Counted from the first letter of the stretch, positions 33,825 to 44,727 are shown. The stretch: DNA of 64,000 nucleotides from Methylobacter marinus A45 (GCF_000383855.1 NZ_KB912877.1:4587226-4651225); one strand, 5' to 3'. Program-made: numbers and translations. Notes: generated by a model not told the origin, from the sequence alone.

Positions 33825-35984
33825 ATGGAAGGTTCCATACAAATAGACAACAGTTGGTATATTCCAGCCACTTCCTCGCGCGCCGATGACCGGACCCGGG
33901 TTCTTAAGTCCGGCGAAAGCTTTGCGGTTTTCAGCCGCCATGGCGAAATCAGCTGGGTCGGCTTCGGCGAACAGGGGTTTTATTTTCTCGGCACGCGTCA
34001 CCTGTCGTTTTGGCATATCAAGCTCGCCGAACGCGAACCGATGTTGCTGAACTCCATGGTCAGGCTCGACAACAGCCGGCTGCTGGTCGACCAGACCACG
34101 CCGGACTTATTCCATGACGAATCGCTGTGGATTCCAAAGGGCAGCCTGCATCTGCATCGCGAAATGATTGCCAATGACAACTCGCTCAGCGAATACCTGA
34201 AAATAGTCAGTTACCACGATCAACCGCTCCGCTTCTCCCTGGAATACCAATTCGACGCCGATTTTTCCGATATCTTCGAAGTACGCGGCGTGCATCGCGC
34301 GCAACATGGCAAACAGAAAGAGCCGAGCCTGGAACAGGACGCCGCCATTTTGACCTACGAAGGGCTGGACGGTGTTGTCCGACGCACGCGCATAGGCTTT
34401 AACAAACCCCCTGACGAACTGGCAAGGGATACCGCGAAATTCTGGATCGAGCTGGCGCCGGGAGAAAGCTATGAATTGGAGTCCCTGGTTTCATGCGTGC
34501 ATGGCGAGGCCCAATTTGATCTGCTCGACTATACGCAATCCGCCAGCGCCAAAAACCGTGCGGTTGCGGCCGACAGGGCGGCGAGCGCCGCAATCTGGAC
34601 CGATAACGAGCAATTCAACGATTGGCTCAACCGCTCGACGGCCGATTTGCGGATTCTGACCACGGAGACCTGTTACGGCCCTTATCCCTACGCGGGAATT
34701 CCCTGGTTTTCCACGCCTTTCGGTCGCGATGGCTTGATCACCGCGCTGCAAACCTTATGGGTGCGGCCGGAGTTAACCCGGGGCGTTCTGGCCTTTCTGG
34801 CCGCGACCCAGGCCGAGTCGGACAATCCGTACCAGGAAGCCGAACCGGGAAAAATCCTGCACGAATTGCGTGAGGGCGAACTGCCCGCCCTGAACGAAGT
34901 CCCGTTTCGCCGGTACTACGGAACCGTGGATGCGACGCCTTTGTTCGTGGTGCTGGCCGGCCATTACTTTCAGCGGACCGGCGACCTGGCGTTTATCAGG
35001 CAGCTTTGGCCTAACATCGAAGAAGCACTGAACTGGGTCAGCACGAAACTGTCGCAGGACGGCTTTCTCTGCTACCACCAGCATGTGAAAGGCGGCCTGG
35101 TCCAGCAAGGCTGGAAGGATTCAAACGATTCGATTTTTCATGATGACGGCAGCGATGCCGTACCGCCGATAGCCTTGTGCGAGGTTCAGGGCTATGCCTG
35201 GGAAGCCTTGAAATGCGGCGCCGACCTGGCCGATCGCCTTCAACTCGAAGACAAGGCGAGCTACTGGCGCACCCTGGCCGATCGCCTGCAGGAAGACTTT
35301 GAAGCCAATTTCTGGCTCGATGATCTCGACATGTATGCCCTGGCGCTGGACGGCAACGGCAAACCCTGCGCGGTTCGCAGTTCCAACCAGGGGCATTTGC
35401 TCTATAACGGCATGGTCAAGCCGGAACGTGCCGCGCGGCTGGTTCGGCAATTCACCGGGGAAAACGCCTTTAGCGGCTGGGGATTGAGAACGATCTTCGC
35501 CGGCGAGGCGCGTTACAATCCCATGTCCTATCATAACGGCTCGGTCTGGCCGCACGATACAGCCCTGGCCGCCGCCGGCCTGGCGCGCTACGGTTTTATC
35601 GATGAAGCCCTGAAGATAATCGAGGGATTGTTCGATGCCTCTATTTTCTTCGACCAGCATCGGCTTCCGGAACTGTTTTGCGGCTTTAACCGCCTGCCCG
35701 GGCAGGCCCCAATCCTGTACCCGGTCGCCTGCGCCCCGCAAGCCTGGGCCAGCGGCGCGATCTTCATGATGATCGAAGCCATGCTGGGCATCGGTTTTGA
35801 CTGTGACCAGCCGAGGCTTCGGCTGATTTACCCGCGCCTCCCGAGTTATATCAACTGGATACGCATTCGGGGCTTACGCTACGGCTCGGCCAGCATCGAC
35901 CTGGTTGTCCGCCGCCACGGCAAGGACGTCGCCGTCAGCACGGAACGGCGCAGCGGCGACATAGAACTGATTGCCGTACTCTGA
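33825..35984 (+). CDS. Amylo-alpha-1,6-glucosidase (glycogen debranching-like)
   Basis: A 719-residue protein. Residues ~1-240 form the N-terminal beta-rich domain typical of these enzymes (F-L-G-T-R-H-L-S). The (alpha/alpha)6 catalytic part follows, with W-F-S-T-P-F-G-R-D-G-L-I-T-A-L-Q, Q-Q-G-W-K-D-S-N-D-S and S-Y-H-N-G-S-V-W-P-H-D-T, conserved motifs that contain the acidic catalytic residues. It hydrolyses alpha-1,6 branches in glycogen-like glucans. Paired with the upstream GT4; a polymer or storage-sugar pathway is likely but the substrate is inferred. Confidence 0.92.
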   Translation: MEGSIQIDNSWYIPATSSRADDRTRVLKSGESFAVFSRHGEISWVGFGEQGFYFLGTRHLSFWHIKLAEREPMLLNSMVRLDNSRLLVDQTTPDLFHDESLWIPKGSLHLHREMIANDNSLSEYLKIVSYHDQPLRFSLEYQFDADFSDIFEVRGVHRAQHGKQKEPSLEQDAAILTYEGLDGVVRRTRIGFNKPPDELARDTAKFWIELAPGESYELESLVSCVHGEAQFDLLDYTQSASAKNRAVAADRAASAAIWTDNEQFNDWLNRSTADLRILTTETCYGPYPYAGIPWFSTPFGRDGLITALQTLWVRPELTRGVLAFLAATQAESDNPYQEAEPGKILHELREGELPALNEVPFRRYYGTVDATPLFVVLAGHYFQRTGDLAFIRQLWPNIEEALNWVSTKLSQDGFLCYHQHVKGGLVQQGWKDSNDSIFHDDGSDAVPPIALCEVQGYAWEALKCGADLADRLQLEDKASYWRTLADRLQEDFEANFWLDDLDMYALALDGNGKPCAVRSSNQGHLLYNGMVKPERAARLVRQFTGENAFSGWGLRTIFAGEARYNPMSYHNGSVWPHDTALAAAGLARYGFIDEALKIIEGLFDASIFFDQHRLPELFCGFNRLPGQAPILYPVACAPQAWASGAIFMMIEAMLGIGFDCDQPRLRLIYPRLPSYINWIRIRGLRYGSASIDLVVRRHGKDVAVSTERRSGDIELIAVL

Positions 35985-36141
35985 ATGCAGCGCCGGCACA
36001 AAAGCCGGCGGCCATGGCGAGGAATGGCAAGCGCGGGAATTGAACCATTGCCGCGGGCATTGAATCACAGGATTTAATTCCCCTCTCGTGCCTACGCTAC
36101 GGCGCGGGCATCATGAAGCGCCACCTGCAAAGGAGGATGAA

Positions 36142-36534
36142 ATGAAGGTATGTTTAGTACTGCTCGCCTTGCTGTCCACTTCCGCTTACGCCCAGGTCTA
36201 CAAATGCGCCCCCGGCCAGTACCAGCAAGATCCCTGCCCTCACAAGCCCGGCATCCGGCCGATGGTGATCAACGACATTCCCAGGCAACAGCAGATAGCC
36301 GCGCAACAGCGCTGGGCGATAAAAAAAGAGGAAATCGAGAGAGAGGATGCCGCCAAGGCCGAAGCCTGGGACAGAGAGCGCGCCTTCCGGATTGAAGAAG
36401 CGAAAGTCGCCGCCGCCTGGTTTCAGGCCGATGCCGTCCAACGCGCCGCGCAGGCCCTGGAAGTTCGGAACGAGATTGAGATCTACAAGATCGAGCCGTG
36501 GCGGTGGACTTATTATCCAGGTTATTTTTATTAG
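36142..36534 (+). CDS. Exported DUF4124-like protein
   Basis: A 130-residue protein from the ATG at 36142, preceded by an excellent AAAGGAGG. The signal peptide (M-K-V-C-L-V-L-L-A-L-L-S-T-S-A-Y-A) is followed by Q-V-Y-K-C-A-P-G-Q-Y-Q-Q-D-P-C-P, the small two-Cys DUF4124-like module. The rest is a charged helix of ~60 residues (probably coiled coil), ending in an aromatic W-R-W-T-Y-Y-P-G-Y-F-Y. Periplasmic, function unknown. An in-frame ATG 18 codons earlier is not needed. Confidence 0.75.
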   Translation: MKVCLVLLALLSTSAYAQVYKCAPGQYQQDPCPHKPGIRPMVINDIPRQQQIAAQQRWAIKKEEIEREDAAKAEAWDRERAFRIEEAKVAAAWFQADAVQRAAQALEVRNEIEIYKIEPWRWTYYPGYFY

Positions 36535-36581
36535 CTGGCGTTATCTGGATCGGGCCTTGAACAATGGCCTGGTTTCAATGC

Positions 36582-36647
36582 GGGGGCGATGCCCACATCG
36601 CGATCTTAAATCGCTTGGCAAGTCGCGATGTGGGCATCGCTCCCACC
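36582..36647. repeat. Dispersed palindromic repeat, family B
   Basis: GGGGGCGATGCCCACATCGCGA on the left is matched by TCGCGATGTGGGCATCGCTCCC on the right, a near-perfect palindrome. Confidence 0.8.
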
Positions 36648-37044
36648 GGTACTCAATCAGTTTGATTATGACCTGATGTTACGCGGCCAGTTGATGTTAA
36701 ATCGGTTTAATAATGTGTCGCTATCGCGACAGTTTTATTTAATCGGGTTTATCGCACCCGAAGGCGAGTTACTTTCTTTTGCGCGGCCTCGGCAATTGCT
36801 CCTGCATTGCTCTACCTCCTGCATCCATGCAGTCGAAAAGAAAGTAACCAAAGAAAAGGCCGCCCGGTTGCCGCTTGCATCCTGTGCTCCTCGCTTTCGC
36901 CGCGGGTTGCCAAAAGGGACTCCTGTCTCTTTGGCAACCCGCTTCATCCATGAAGCGCCCCTTCGGGCTGTTCCCGACGAAAGCTGCGGTGCTCGGCGCG
37001 GCAAACGGGATGAAACCGCCCGCGTGCGTAACATCAGTTATGAC

Positions 37045-37155
37045 GAAATTGTAGGTGCGAATTCACTTGTGCCCATAGGGCATAAATAAATCCGCACCTA
37101 CACCGGAAATTCATCCGCGTACTTGAGGAAGTTATTTTATGCGCGTTCCTAAGTA
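37045..37155. repeat. Dispersed repeat, family A
   Basis: The copy that best matches the one at the hyfG start: GAAATTGTAGGTGCGAATTC, then CCGCACCTAC, then TTGAGGAAGTTATTTTATG followed by TTCCTAAGTA. It directly abuts a family D piece. Confidence 0.8.
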
Positions 37156-37222
37156 ATAGGATGTGCCGAGCCAGGAGGCGCACTTGTGCCCTTTAGGGTA
37201 TCGTTCGCGAGCGATGCAAGAT
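37156..37222. repeat. Truncated family D element
   Basis: Matches the left half of the element at 25328-25442 (ATAGGATGTGCCGAGCCAGG through CGTTCGCGAGC), then jumps to its outer flank (GATGCAAGAT). The right half is deleted. Lies 15 bases from the jetD stop. Confidence 0.7.
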
Positions 37223-37236
37223 TCAAATTTCTGGAA

Positions 37237-38508
37237 CTAATCAATTGGCTGAGCAACTTCGTCGAATACATGAGCCGGCTCGAGCGCCGATAATGCGGAC
37301 TGCACATGGCCAAAGCCGATTCTTTCCTGCTCAAGGCGCAGATTCTCGCGAATCCGGTTGTCCCGCAGATCATCATAGAGCGCCGCTTCTTCAACATTCA
37401 GCCGAGGCAGGTCGCGCACTGTCTGTTTCCCTTCCTCTCCCCATAACGGTTCAAACGCCAGCAGTGTCTTTCGATCCATCAGGAACGACTCCACGTGCCC
37501 GAACCGGCCGCGCAGCTGATCAAGGATCGCGAAGCCGTGGGTGTCGATATCGCCCCAATAATGCATGCGGCAGCGCGAAAGCCACTCGGCCCGGGCCAAC
37601 ATCTCGAAACCGTATCCCGCGCCGAAGATGACCAGGCTGTTCTCAACCCGCGGAAAGGCCAGGAAGTTAATCTCGTTCTCGGTGATGAAAACACGCGCGA
37701 CGGGGAGATCGAGCCCGGCAAAACTCTCGGCATCGAGCGTGATATCCGGCGCCAGGCTGCCCGGCGCCTGCCTGTTCCGAGCGCAGCCGAAAAGGTTTAT
37801 TTCCGGATCGAGAACGCGCAAGCGGATGCGGACCGGTTTGTCGAGGAACCCGTACCGCCTGGCGAACTGGCTCGCGCCACACGCTGCCTGATCAATGGCC
37901 CCGGGCGGCAAGACCAGATCCAGCAACTCCATGAGCACGCCGCGATGGGCTTCGATAAATTTACTGTGCACGCCCGGGATGTCCACCTGCCTCAGGTATA
38001 CGCCGGGGCGCGGATGGCGTTCAAGCCAGGCGGCGATTTCCAGCAGCCGCTCCCAGGCATCGGCAAGCTCCAGGGCGCGCAGTGGCCGTTTTGCCAGCCA
38101 TTCCAGCAGCTTGGGCTGGCGCCTGCCTGTCAGCTCGATCAATGCCGTGAAACGGGCCACATCCCGCCGTTTGCCGATCAGCGCGGCGGCGTCTTCGACG
38201 GTATCGATCCAGACCTCCCGGGGCACTGCGTTAGCGCCCAGCAACCGGTGCCTAAATTCCCTCATCTCTACCCGGCAGTAAGGCAAGGCCCGAAGTTCGG
38301 CAATCCAGGCGCGCACATCGTCAAAGCGATCGGCCATCTCGGCCGATGCCGGGCCCTTCAGCAGCAGACGCTTCGGCAATAACGGGGCGTCCGCGACAAG
38401 AGCGGCCAGCCATTCCCCCCTATCCCAGAGCTTTTGCACCTGAGCGCGCAAGTCGGCCGGCCTGGTCCAGTCGATGCGCGCCATCCTTGGCGCCTTCCCT
38501 TCGGTCAT
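37237..38508 (-). CDS. jetD: Wadjet JetD (Toprim-like nuclease)
   Basis: A 423-residue JetD protein (DUF3322 plus DUF2220). The C-terminal Toprim-like domain shows I-T-E-N-E-I-N-F-L (Glu277/279) and [10 protein letters not shown] (Asp320, Asp322), the expected metal-binding acidic residues. In Wadjet systems JetD cleaves circular DNA after the JetABC condensin-like motor has extruded it, which removes plasmids. Last gene of the operon; its start overlaps the jetC stop by 4 bases. Confidence 0.93.
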   Translation of the reverse strand: MTEGKAPRMARIDWTRPADLRAQVQKLWDRGEWLAALVADAPLLPKRLLLKGPASAEMADRFDDVRAWIAELRALPYCRVEMREFRHRLLGANAVPREVWIDTVEDAAALIGKRRDVARFTALIELTGRRQPKLLEWLAKRPLRALELADAWERLLEIAAWLERHPRPGVYLRQVDIPGVHSKFIEAHRGVLMELLDLVLPPGAIDQAACGASQFARRYGFLDKPVRIRLRVLDPEINLFGCARNRQAPGSLAPDITLDAESFAGLDLPVARVFITENEINFLAFPRVENSLVIFGAGYGFEMLARAEWLSRCRMHYWGDIDTHGFAILDQLRGRFGHVESFLMDRKTLLAFEPLWGEEGKQTVRDLPRLNVEEAALYDDLRDNRIRENLRLEQERIGFGHVQSALSALEPAHVFDEVAQPID

Positions 38509-41500
38509 CCCGCCATCCTCGTTTTCTCGGCCCGGTACTCCTCGATCGAAAGATTGCGCAGCTTGGAGGCGCGGCCTTCCTCGTTATGGACAAACCCCAC
38601 GCTGGAAACGAAAGGTTCGATGATATGGATTTTCTGCAGGGGCGTGACGATCAGCAGTTGCAGATTGAGCTGGGAAAACAGCCGCAGGCCGTATTGCGCG
38701 GACTCGTCCGAGCCACGCCCGAAGGCTTCGTCGATGACCACGAAACGGAAGGATCGGGAACGCACCGCGCCCCATTCCAGGCCGAACTGGTAGGCCAGGC
38801 TCGCCGCCAGGATGGTGTAGGCCAGCTTCTCTTTCTGACCGCCCGACTTGCCGCCCGAATCGGAATAGTGCTCGTGCTCGCTGTCGTCCTCGCGCCAGCG
38901 CTCGCTGGCGCCGAACACGAACCAGTTGCGCACATCGGTGACCTTGCCGGTCCAGCGGCGGTCCTGCTCGGACAGACCTTCCCGCCCCCGGAAACGCTCG
39001 ATAATGTGTTTGACCTGCAGGAATTTGGCTTCCGAATACTGGCTGTCGTCGGAGCCGGTCAGCGCCCCTTCGGTGCAGGCACGCAGTTCGGCCTGAAAGT
39101 CGCGGATGTCGGCGTCGGGCGTCGGCTGAGCCTCCAGAATGATATAGCGGCCGGCGTTGTAATCGATCCCGGTCAACGACTCGTTGATGCGCGCGATACG
39201 CTCCTTGATCGTTTCCCGCTCGCGCGCCAGCTGCGACTGGAAATTCGCCACCTCGCGGATGGTGTTCTCATTCAGCAGCTCCTTGAAGCGCGCTTCGAAA
39301 CGCGGCAAATCGTCGGCCTGCAGCTGATCGAGCATGTTCCGGTATTCGAAAGCGGCCTCGATGCTGGCATCGACTTCCGCCGTTTCCAGCTTGAAGGCTT
39401 CCTTGTACGCCGCCATCGCCTGGATGATCTTGTCGCGCAGGCGCTTGAGCTTCGCATCCTCGGCATCGATTCGGGTCTGCAACCAGTCGCGCATGTCGCG
39501 CTCGCGATTGTCGCAGGATTCGACAGACAGTTGATGCTCGCCCAATGCCTCGCTTCTGATGGCATCAAGCCGATCGGAATACTCCGTGTGGACAGCCGGC
39601 GCGCAGCCATCCAGCAGCGTTTGTATCTGTGCCAGCAGCGCTTCGGCGTCGGTCTTTTTCTGCTCGGTTTTCGAGCGCTTGTCCTTATGCGCCTCCAACC
39701 GGGATTCGCTGTCTTTCAAAGCCTCGGCAATCTCGTTCAACTGTTCGCTCAATTGCTTGAGCACATCCGAAGCGGACTCCAGTTGCTTCTTTTCGTCCTT
39801 CAATTGAGCCAGTTCCAGGGTCAACGATTGCCAGTCGAGTTCGCGGAAATCCGTGTACTCGTCGAGTTTCGACAGCGCATCGAGGCGTTCCTTAAGGGCG
39901 CCCTTCTCGGCCTGGATCTTGCCAATGCGACCGCCCAATTCGCCCAGCCGAGCCTCCAACTGCTTTGCATTGGCTTCGAGGGCCGCGATCTTTGCTTCAT
40001 TGGTCCAGCCCAACACATAGCGGCTGCGGTCATCCAGCCGGTGTCGGTCGTCTTTCTCGTGACGCTCGCCCGGCGCCTTGATCTGGCCCGCGCGGGTAAT
40101 GGCTTTGATTTCACGGCGGAACTGCTCGTGCGTCGCGCAGCAGGCCACGTCGAAGCGGTGGGCGATTTCCCGCTCCAGCCAATCGTAGAAAGGCGAGTCG
40201 GGCTTGATGGCCAGTTTGCGCGCCAGCGAATCCCGGTGCAGGCCGGGCAACTCGCCCCGGGCGCCCCGACGCACCCGGAAATAGACCAGCCGCCCCTTAA
40301 GGCGCGTTCTGTCGACCCACGCCGCCACGTCCGGATAATGCTCATCCGGCACCAGCAGCGACAAGCCGAAGTTGCGCAGCAAGCGTTCGGCGGCGCCTTC
40401 CCAGTCGCGCTCATCCTCATGCACTTGCAGCAGTTCGCCGGCAAACGGCATGTCGGTCTCCGGAATATTCAGAGCCTCGCACAAGGCGGAGCGCATCCGG
40501 ATCTGCTGGTCGTCGATATTGCTGCGCCGGGCTTTCAGGCTGTTGATCTCGGCGCTCAGTTGGTCATGTTCCTGCTTGCCCTGGCGCAAACTCACGCCGT
40601 GTTCGGTCAGGTCGTTCTGCAATCTGTCATCTTGCGCCTGCGCCGCTTCGGCCAGCGCCAGAAAGCGCTGCCGCTGCGCCAGAAAGCCGGGCTCGTCCTC
40701 CGATGGGCTTTCACCGATGGCGCGCACCAGCCTGGCATAACGCTGCGCCTTGTTCTCGCGCGCCTGGCGCTCCTGGTCCTTGTTGCGGATATCGATCGCC
40801 AGCCTCTCAAGACGGTCGCCGCCGTTATCGGCAATGCTGCGTTTGAGTTCATCCATTTTGACCCGTTGCGCGTCACGGTCCTCCTCGATACGCTTGACCT
40901 GGGCATCCTGCCGGCTCCAATCATCGGCAAGGCCGGCGATGCGTTTTTCCAGCAAGCCGAGTTTCAGGTTGGCGAAGTAAGGTCTCAGCGCCTCGCGGCA
41001 GGCCCGCAGTTCCTCGGCTTGCGCAACGAGGCTTGCATGGCGCTCGCAATCGCTAACCAGCGGCGAAAGCAGCGCCACTTGCCGCTTGGCCTTCAGCACC
41101 GCCTCATGCGCCCGGTTCAGGTCGTCGAAATGGCCGATCAGGGCCGTGACGCGCGGCGCGATATCAAAAGGCTCGAGCATGTGGCTGCGAACGAAATCGG
41201 TCAGGTTGCCCACCGATTTCATCGACACCGTCTGATGAAACAACTCCAGCGCCTGTTCATTGTCGATGCCGAAGCGGCGGCGGAACCAGGCGCCGTAGGG
41301 CGGAAAGCTGTCGTTCACCTCGGCGCCGAGACCTCGCAGTTTCTTGCGCAGGCCCGCGATGTCGGCGCCGAAGTGGGCGAAATCGGCCGCAATCGACAGC
41401 CCCCGTTCCGCGCCGACGTAAAACCGTGCCGGCTGCCCCTGCGCGTCCTTCATCCAGAAGACCTGGGCCAGCGTCACGGTCTGGTCGTAGCCGGCATTAT

Positions 41501-41876
41501 GAAAAACGCCCAGAATCACCGAGTAGCTGTTGTGGTCGCGCAATGCCACGGGCTTGGCATTTCCGCTCACTTCATTGCGCTCTGACTTGTAATGCCCGAG
41601 CACATAGGAACGCAGCGAGCGCTCCTTACTGTCGGCGCCGGCGGCCTTGTTGTAGGCGATGCGGTGCGCCGGCACCAGCAGCGTGGTAACCGCATCGACC
41701 AGCGTCGACTTGCCCGAGCCGATATCGCCGGTCAGCAAGGCGTTCTGGCCGTCCGGATTCAGTATCCACACCCGGCCGTCGAACGTACCCCAGTTGTAAA
41801 CCTCCAGCCGATGCAGGCGAAAGCCCGACAGCGCGTCGTCGGCCACGAAATCCAGGCCCAATTGCATAGTGGTCAT
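38505..41876 (-). CDS. jetC: Wadjet JetC (SMC-like ATPase)
   Basis: A 1123-residue SMC/MukB-like ATPase. Walker A is G-D-I-G-S-G-K-S-T at residues 50-58, the ABC signature [10 protein letters not shown] and Walker [13 protein letters not shown] lie near the C-terminus, and two long coiled-coil arms flank a central hinge. It is the DNA loop-extruding motor of the Wadjet complex. Joined to jetB and jetD by 4-base ATGA overlaps. The long plus-strand frame over the same bases is a codon-use mirror and not a gene. Confidence 0.95.
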   Translation of the reverse strand: MTTMQLGLDFVADDALSGFRLHRLEVYNWGTFDGRVWILNPDGQNALLTGDIGSGKSTLVDAVTTLLVPAHRIAYNKAAGADSKERSLRSYVLGHYKSERNEVSGNAKPVALRDHNSYSVILGVFHNAGYDQTVTLAQVFWMKDAQGQPARFYVGAERGLSIAADFAHFGADIAGLRKKLRGLGAEVNDSFPPYGAWFRRRFGIDNEQALELFHQTVSMKSVGNLTDFVRSHMLEPFDIAPRVTALIGHFDDLNRAHEAVLKAKRQVALLSPLVSDCERHASLVAQAEELRACREALRPYFANLKLGLLEKRIAGLADDWSRQDAQVKRIEEDRDAQRVKMDELKRSIADNGGDRLERLAIDIRNKDQERQARENKAQRYARLVRAIGESPSEDEPGFLAQRQRFLALAEAAQAQDDRLQNDLTEHGVSLRQGKQEHDQLSAEINSLKARRSNIDDQQIRMRSALCEALNIPETDMPFAGELLQVHEDERDWEGAAERLLRNFGLSLLVPDEHYPDVAAWVDRTRLKGRLVYFRVRRGARGELPGLHRDSLARKLAIKPDSPFYDWLEREIAHRFDVACCATHEQFRREIKAITRAGQIKAPGERHEKDDRHRLDDRSRYVLGWTNEAKIAALEANAKQLEARLGELGGRIGKIQAEKGALKERLDALSKLDEYTDFRELDWQSLTLELAQLKDEKKQLESASDVLKQLSEQLNEIAEALKDSESRLEAHKDKRSKTEQKKTDAEALLAQIQTLLDGCAPAVHTEYSDRLDAIRSEALGEHQLSVESCDNRERDMRDWLQTRIDAEDAKLKRLRDKIIQAMAAYKEAFKLETAEVDASIEAAFEYRNMLDQLQADDLPRFEARFKELLNENTIREVANFQSQLARERETIKERIARINESLTGIDYNAGRYIILEAQPTPDADIRDFQAELRACTEGALTGSDDSQYSEAKFLQVKHIIERFRGREGLSEQDRRWTGKVTDVRNWFVFGASERWREDDSEHEHYSDSGGKSGGQKEKLAYTILAASLAYQFGLEWGAVRSRSFRFVVIDEAFGRGSDESAQYGLRLFSQLNLQLLIVTPLQKIHIIEPFVSSVGFVHNEEGRASKLRNLSIEEYRAEKTRMAG

Positions 41877-42499
41877 AACTTATTTCCTTGCGCGAGTTGC
41901 GCCTGATACGCCGCCAGCCGCGCATCGAAATCCGCCAGCCACTGCGCGTCGACGAAAGCCTTGAGAATGCGCCGTACTTCGAACATGGCGGTCTGGCCCG
42001 CGGCCGGTTTAAGTTTGCGCAGGAAACCCAGTTCCACGATCTTGTTGAGATGCGTCTCTATCTGGTCGATCAGCCTGGCCTCGTTGCTGCTTTCGGGCAA
42101 AAACACCCGAACCAGATCGACGATTTCGTCGCGCGCAAGCACCAGCCGCGTGTCGCCGCCGCCCGCGTCGAACTCGGCCAGCTTCTTGCGCAGCAGCGCC
42201 AGCAGCAAGCTCACCGGAAACGACAGCGGACGCCTCGCCACCAGGCGCGGAAGCCTGGGGGCGGCGTCATCGTCGCTTTCCTGGCGCGAGCGCAAAAACG
42301 AATAGCCCTCGGCCTCGTCGAGCACCAGTTCCAATCCCAGCACCGCCACATAATCGCGCACCCGGGCCTGCAGGTTGAGCAGCGCCTGCCAAAGACCTGC
42401 GTCGGCCTCCCGATAGATCACACCTTTGAGCAAAGGGATCAGCAGGGCCGATAAGTCATTCGCCGCCGCGTTTTCAAGTTCTTGTTCCGCCATTCTCAT
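41873..42499 (-). CDS. jetB: Wadjet JetB (DUF4194)
   Basis: A 208-residue DUF4194 protein. It is the MukE-like accessory subunit; winged-helix type features (L-R-K-L-K-P-A-A-G near the C-terminal third) fit. It bridges JetA and JetC in the complex. It has a highly charged interior and no signal peptide. Both ends overlap neighbours by 4 bases. Confidence 0.9.
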   Translation of the reverse strand: MRMAEQELENAAANDLSALLIPLLKGVIYREADAGLWQALLNLQARVRDYVAVLGLELVLDEAEGYSFLRSRQESDDDAAPRLPRLVARRPLSFPVSLLLALLRKKLAEFDAGGGDTRLVLARDEIVDLVRVFLPESSNEARLIDQIETHLNKIVELGFLRKLKPAAGQTAMFEVRRILKAFVDAQWLADFDARLAAYQAQLAQGNKL

Positions 42500-43941
42500 C
42501 TCACGAAGATCACGCGCGGCAACCGCGCCTGTTTGATATATTCCCGGCCGTCCGTTCCTATGCGTGTCCAGACGATGGTCTCGACCGTCTCTTCATCGGC
42601 AACCGTCTTAAAGGAATCGCCGGCGAGCTGCAGGTACGCCACCAGCTCCGCCAGGCCATGCTGTAACGGCCGCATCTCGCACAGCTCGCGTAGGGTGATT
42701 TGCGTGCGGTCCTGCAGGGCATGGCGGATATGCCGGGCCAGCCGCGTCTTGTCGATCACGATCTGCGAGTACAGCGCCGCCGCGTCCACTTCGGCATCGC
42801 CCGCTTCCAGCCCGACATCGGCGATCACCGGCTTGACCGTCGGCGTGTAAAGCGGCCGCTCCATCGGCAACTCGATGCCCGCCGCCGTGTCCGCAATACC
42901 CATCACCTCGCCGGGCGGCGGCGATTCGCGCAGTTGAAGCGCCCTGGCCTCGATATCGCGCAGGATATCCATGATGCGCCGGTTCTCCAGCCAGGCCTGA
43001 TCGTCCAGAAAGCGCCGCAACTGTTGCGAGAGCTGGGCCACCGTGCGCTGGGCGTGCTCGCCGGCTTCCAGCCAGTCGTAATGCACGCGGCGGATGCGGG
43101 CGTCGGGCTTGAGCTCGGCGACCGGCGGCAGGGTCAGGACGCGCTCGAGCAGCGTCGAGAGTTCTTCCTGCCGGCTGCTGGACATCAGAAAATCCCAAAA
43201 GGCCCGAAAGCTCCGGCCCTGATCGGAATCGGCGATGGCATCGCGCTCGCCCATGATGTCCTCCAGCAATGCGCCTTTCGAGCCTTCCCACAGGGCGATG
43301 CGTTCCCTGACGCGCCGGTCCAGGCCGCGAAAGTTGTGCTCCACCTCGCGAAAATCGGTCAGTAACTCTCGCGCAAGCTGGTTGAATTGCTGAAAGCGGT
43401 CCCTCAGCGCCGTATCGTCCAGCAGCGGCATATCGCCGGCCAAAACGCGGGTGATCTCAAGATCGATCTCATCCCGCCGCTTGTGCAGTTCCTCGATGCG
43501 CGCCTGCGGATCGGTCTCGCTGCCCTCGCTCATCTGCTTGAGCAGTTCGAACAATGTCAGCAAGCGCGATTCGGTGCCGACGAAACTGCGCTCGGTAAGC
43601 GTGCCCAGCCAGGCAATCGCCTTCTCGGTGGCCGGCGTCAGGTCGAACTGCGGCTCGTCCGAACCCGAGGAGTAAAACTTGCGCAGCCAGCCTTTGTCCG
43701 GGCCGGCCCAATCGTTGAGATACTCGATAGCCGATTTTGGAAAGGCCTGCGTCTCGCGTAGAGCGAAGAGCTCGTCATCCAGCGCCTCGACCAAATCCGC
43801 CTGCGCCATGACGCGTATATTGGGCACGATAAACACGCGATGCAGAAAACTCGCCACCAGCGGCGCGTGATCCGAGCGCAACAGCCGCCAGGCCGGATGA
43901 CTCTGCCGCAGCAGGTCGAGGGTGGTGTAATCGAGGTTCAT
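42496..43941 (-). CDS. jetA: Wadjet JetA (DUF3375)
   Basis: A 481-residue DUF3375 protein, the MukF/kleisin-like subunit of type I Wadjet. The start M-N-L-D-Y-T-T-L-D-L-L-R-Q-S-H-P-A-W-R-L-L is typical. Helical throughout, with a coiled-coil-like centre (R-I-E-E-L-H-K-R-R-D-E-I-D-L-E-I). First gene of a jetABCD unit in which every junction is a 4-base overlap, so all four subunits are co-expressed. An upstream promoter should lie near 43942-44010. Confidence 0.92.
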   Translation of the reverse strand: MNLDYTTLDLLRQSHPAWRLLRSDHAPLVASFLHRVFIVPNIRVMAQADLVEALDDELFALRETQAFPKSAIEYLNDWAGPDKGWLRKFYSSGSDEPQFDLTPATEKAIAWLGTLTERSFVGTESRLLTLFELLKQMSEGSETDPQARIEELHKRRDEIDLEITRVLAGDMPLLDDTALRDRFQQFNQLARELLTDFREVEHNFRGLDRRVRERIALWEGSKGALLEDIMGERDAIADSDQGRSFRAFWDFLMSSSRQEELSTLLERVLTLPPVAELKPDARIRRVHYDWLEAGEHAQRTVAQLSQQLRRFLDDQAWLENRRIMDILRDIEARALQLRESPPPGEVMGIADTAAGIELPMERPLYTPTVKPVIADVGLEAGDAEVDAAALYSQIVIDKTRLARHIRHALQDRTQITLRELCEMRPLQHGLAELVAYLQLAGDSFKTVADEETVETIVWTRIGTDGREYIKQARLPRVIFVR

Positions 43942-44093
43942 TGAGGGAGGTTTTGGTAATTACGTGGAGTCTAAAATTTGTTTTATGTTGTTTGCGGGAC
44001 GATTGAGCGCCGTGCGCCTTTCTAGCCGATCGATAAAGCCCGCTATTTTACATAAAATCGCATGCCTGACGGAATTTATGGAACCGGTTGCAT

Positions 44094-44122
44094 AAAATTG
44101 CAGGTACGAATTCATTCGCACG
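44094..44122. repeat. Family A fragment
   Basis: AAAATTGCAGGTACGAATTC followed by ATTCGCACG, the left end of family A with a few changes. Confidence 0.55.
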
Positions 44123-44301
44123 ATAAAACGCTTGCCCGTTTCCGTGTTAACCGAAACCAAGGCTTTCATAGCTGGGTATGCATTCCCACGCGGGAGCGCT
44201 CGCCGTTATACACAAGTATCGGTAAACTTGCTAAACAGAGTTCGTCGTATACCTGGAAACGGTGCTGTTTGATAAATCTGCGGATATTGAACATCAGTGG
44301 C

Positions 44302-44380
44302 TTCGAAATCGCGACGAAGGCGTCGCTCCCACAAGGGGCCGGATGCTCTGTGGGAGCGATCCCCAGATCGCGATTTCGAA
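44302..44380. repeat. Family B hairpin
   Basis: TTCGAAATCGCGA on the left is the reverse complement of TCGCGATTTCGAA on the right; between them lie CGTCGCTCCCACA and TGTGGGAGCGAT, which also pair. A long perfect-looking stem overall. Confidence 0.8.
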
Positions 44381-44518
44381 GTCGGGAACGTTGGGCGACA
44401 AAAAATGGTATCGAAGCCTCATTAGCTAAGATTGCAAAACAGTAATTTTTGACTTATGTATAACGATGAGCGCGGGAGCGTGGGAGCGAGTAACACCTTG
44501 ATTTATCTACGGTTACCT

Positions 44519-44544
44519 GGTTCCCACGGTCCTCCGTGGGAACC
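44519..44544. repeat. Perfect 11-base hairpin
   Basis: GGTTCCCACGG (44519-44529), loop TCCT, CCGTGGGAACC (44534-44544). No T-run; it looks like a dispersed palindrome rather than a terminator. Confidence 0.65.
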
Positions 44545-44727
44545 GATACCGGACTTCGAGCGCGGCATGACATGTGCGAGCCCGGTATGAGCAACCCTCA
44601 ATCCGAAGCGGTTCAGTCCAGTCAGCGCGCGCCGGGCATTGGCGGCCCCATCAGACCGGCGCCCCTCCCCCCTCCGAGGCTCATCATGCCGACGAACGCA
44701 AGCGGCAGCTGCCATACGGATTTGGCT

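Larger units (their letters stand above)
36535..37236. other. Intergenic repeat cluster next to the Wadjet operon
   Basis: About 700 bases without a supported gene. Contains a family B unit (36582-36647), a low-complexity protein-like stretch (36735-37034) that shares a short piece with 31551-31572, a family A repeat (37045-37155) and a truncated family D element (37156-37222). Several element types are nested or abutting here. Confidence 0.65.

Noticed and set aside
36030-36065. tRNA-like GGAATTGAACC stretch
   Set aside because: No acceptor stem or anticodon arm can be drawn around it.
36735-37034. 99-codon minus-strand frame with a protein-like look
   Set aside because: Falls in a repeat-rich zone and shares pieces with 31551-31572; no start signal.
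38346-41585. 1079-codon frame on the plus strand opposite jetC
   Set aside because: It mirrors jetC, whose Walker motifs and overlaps with jetB and jetD prove the other strand. Long antisense frames are common in GC-rich codon use.
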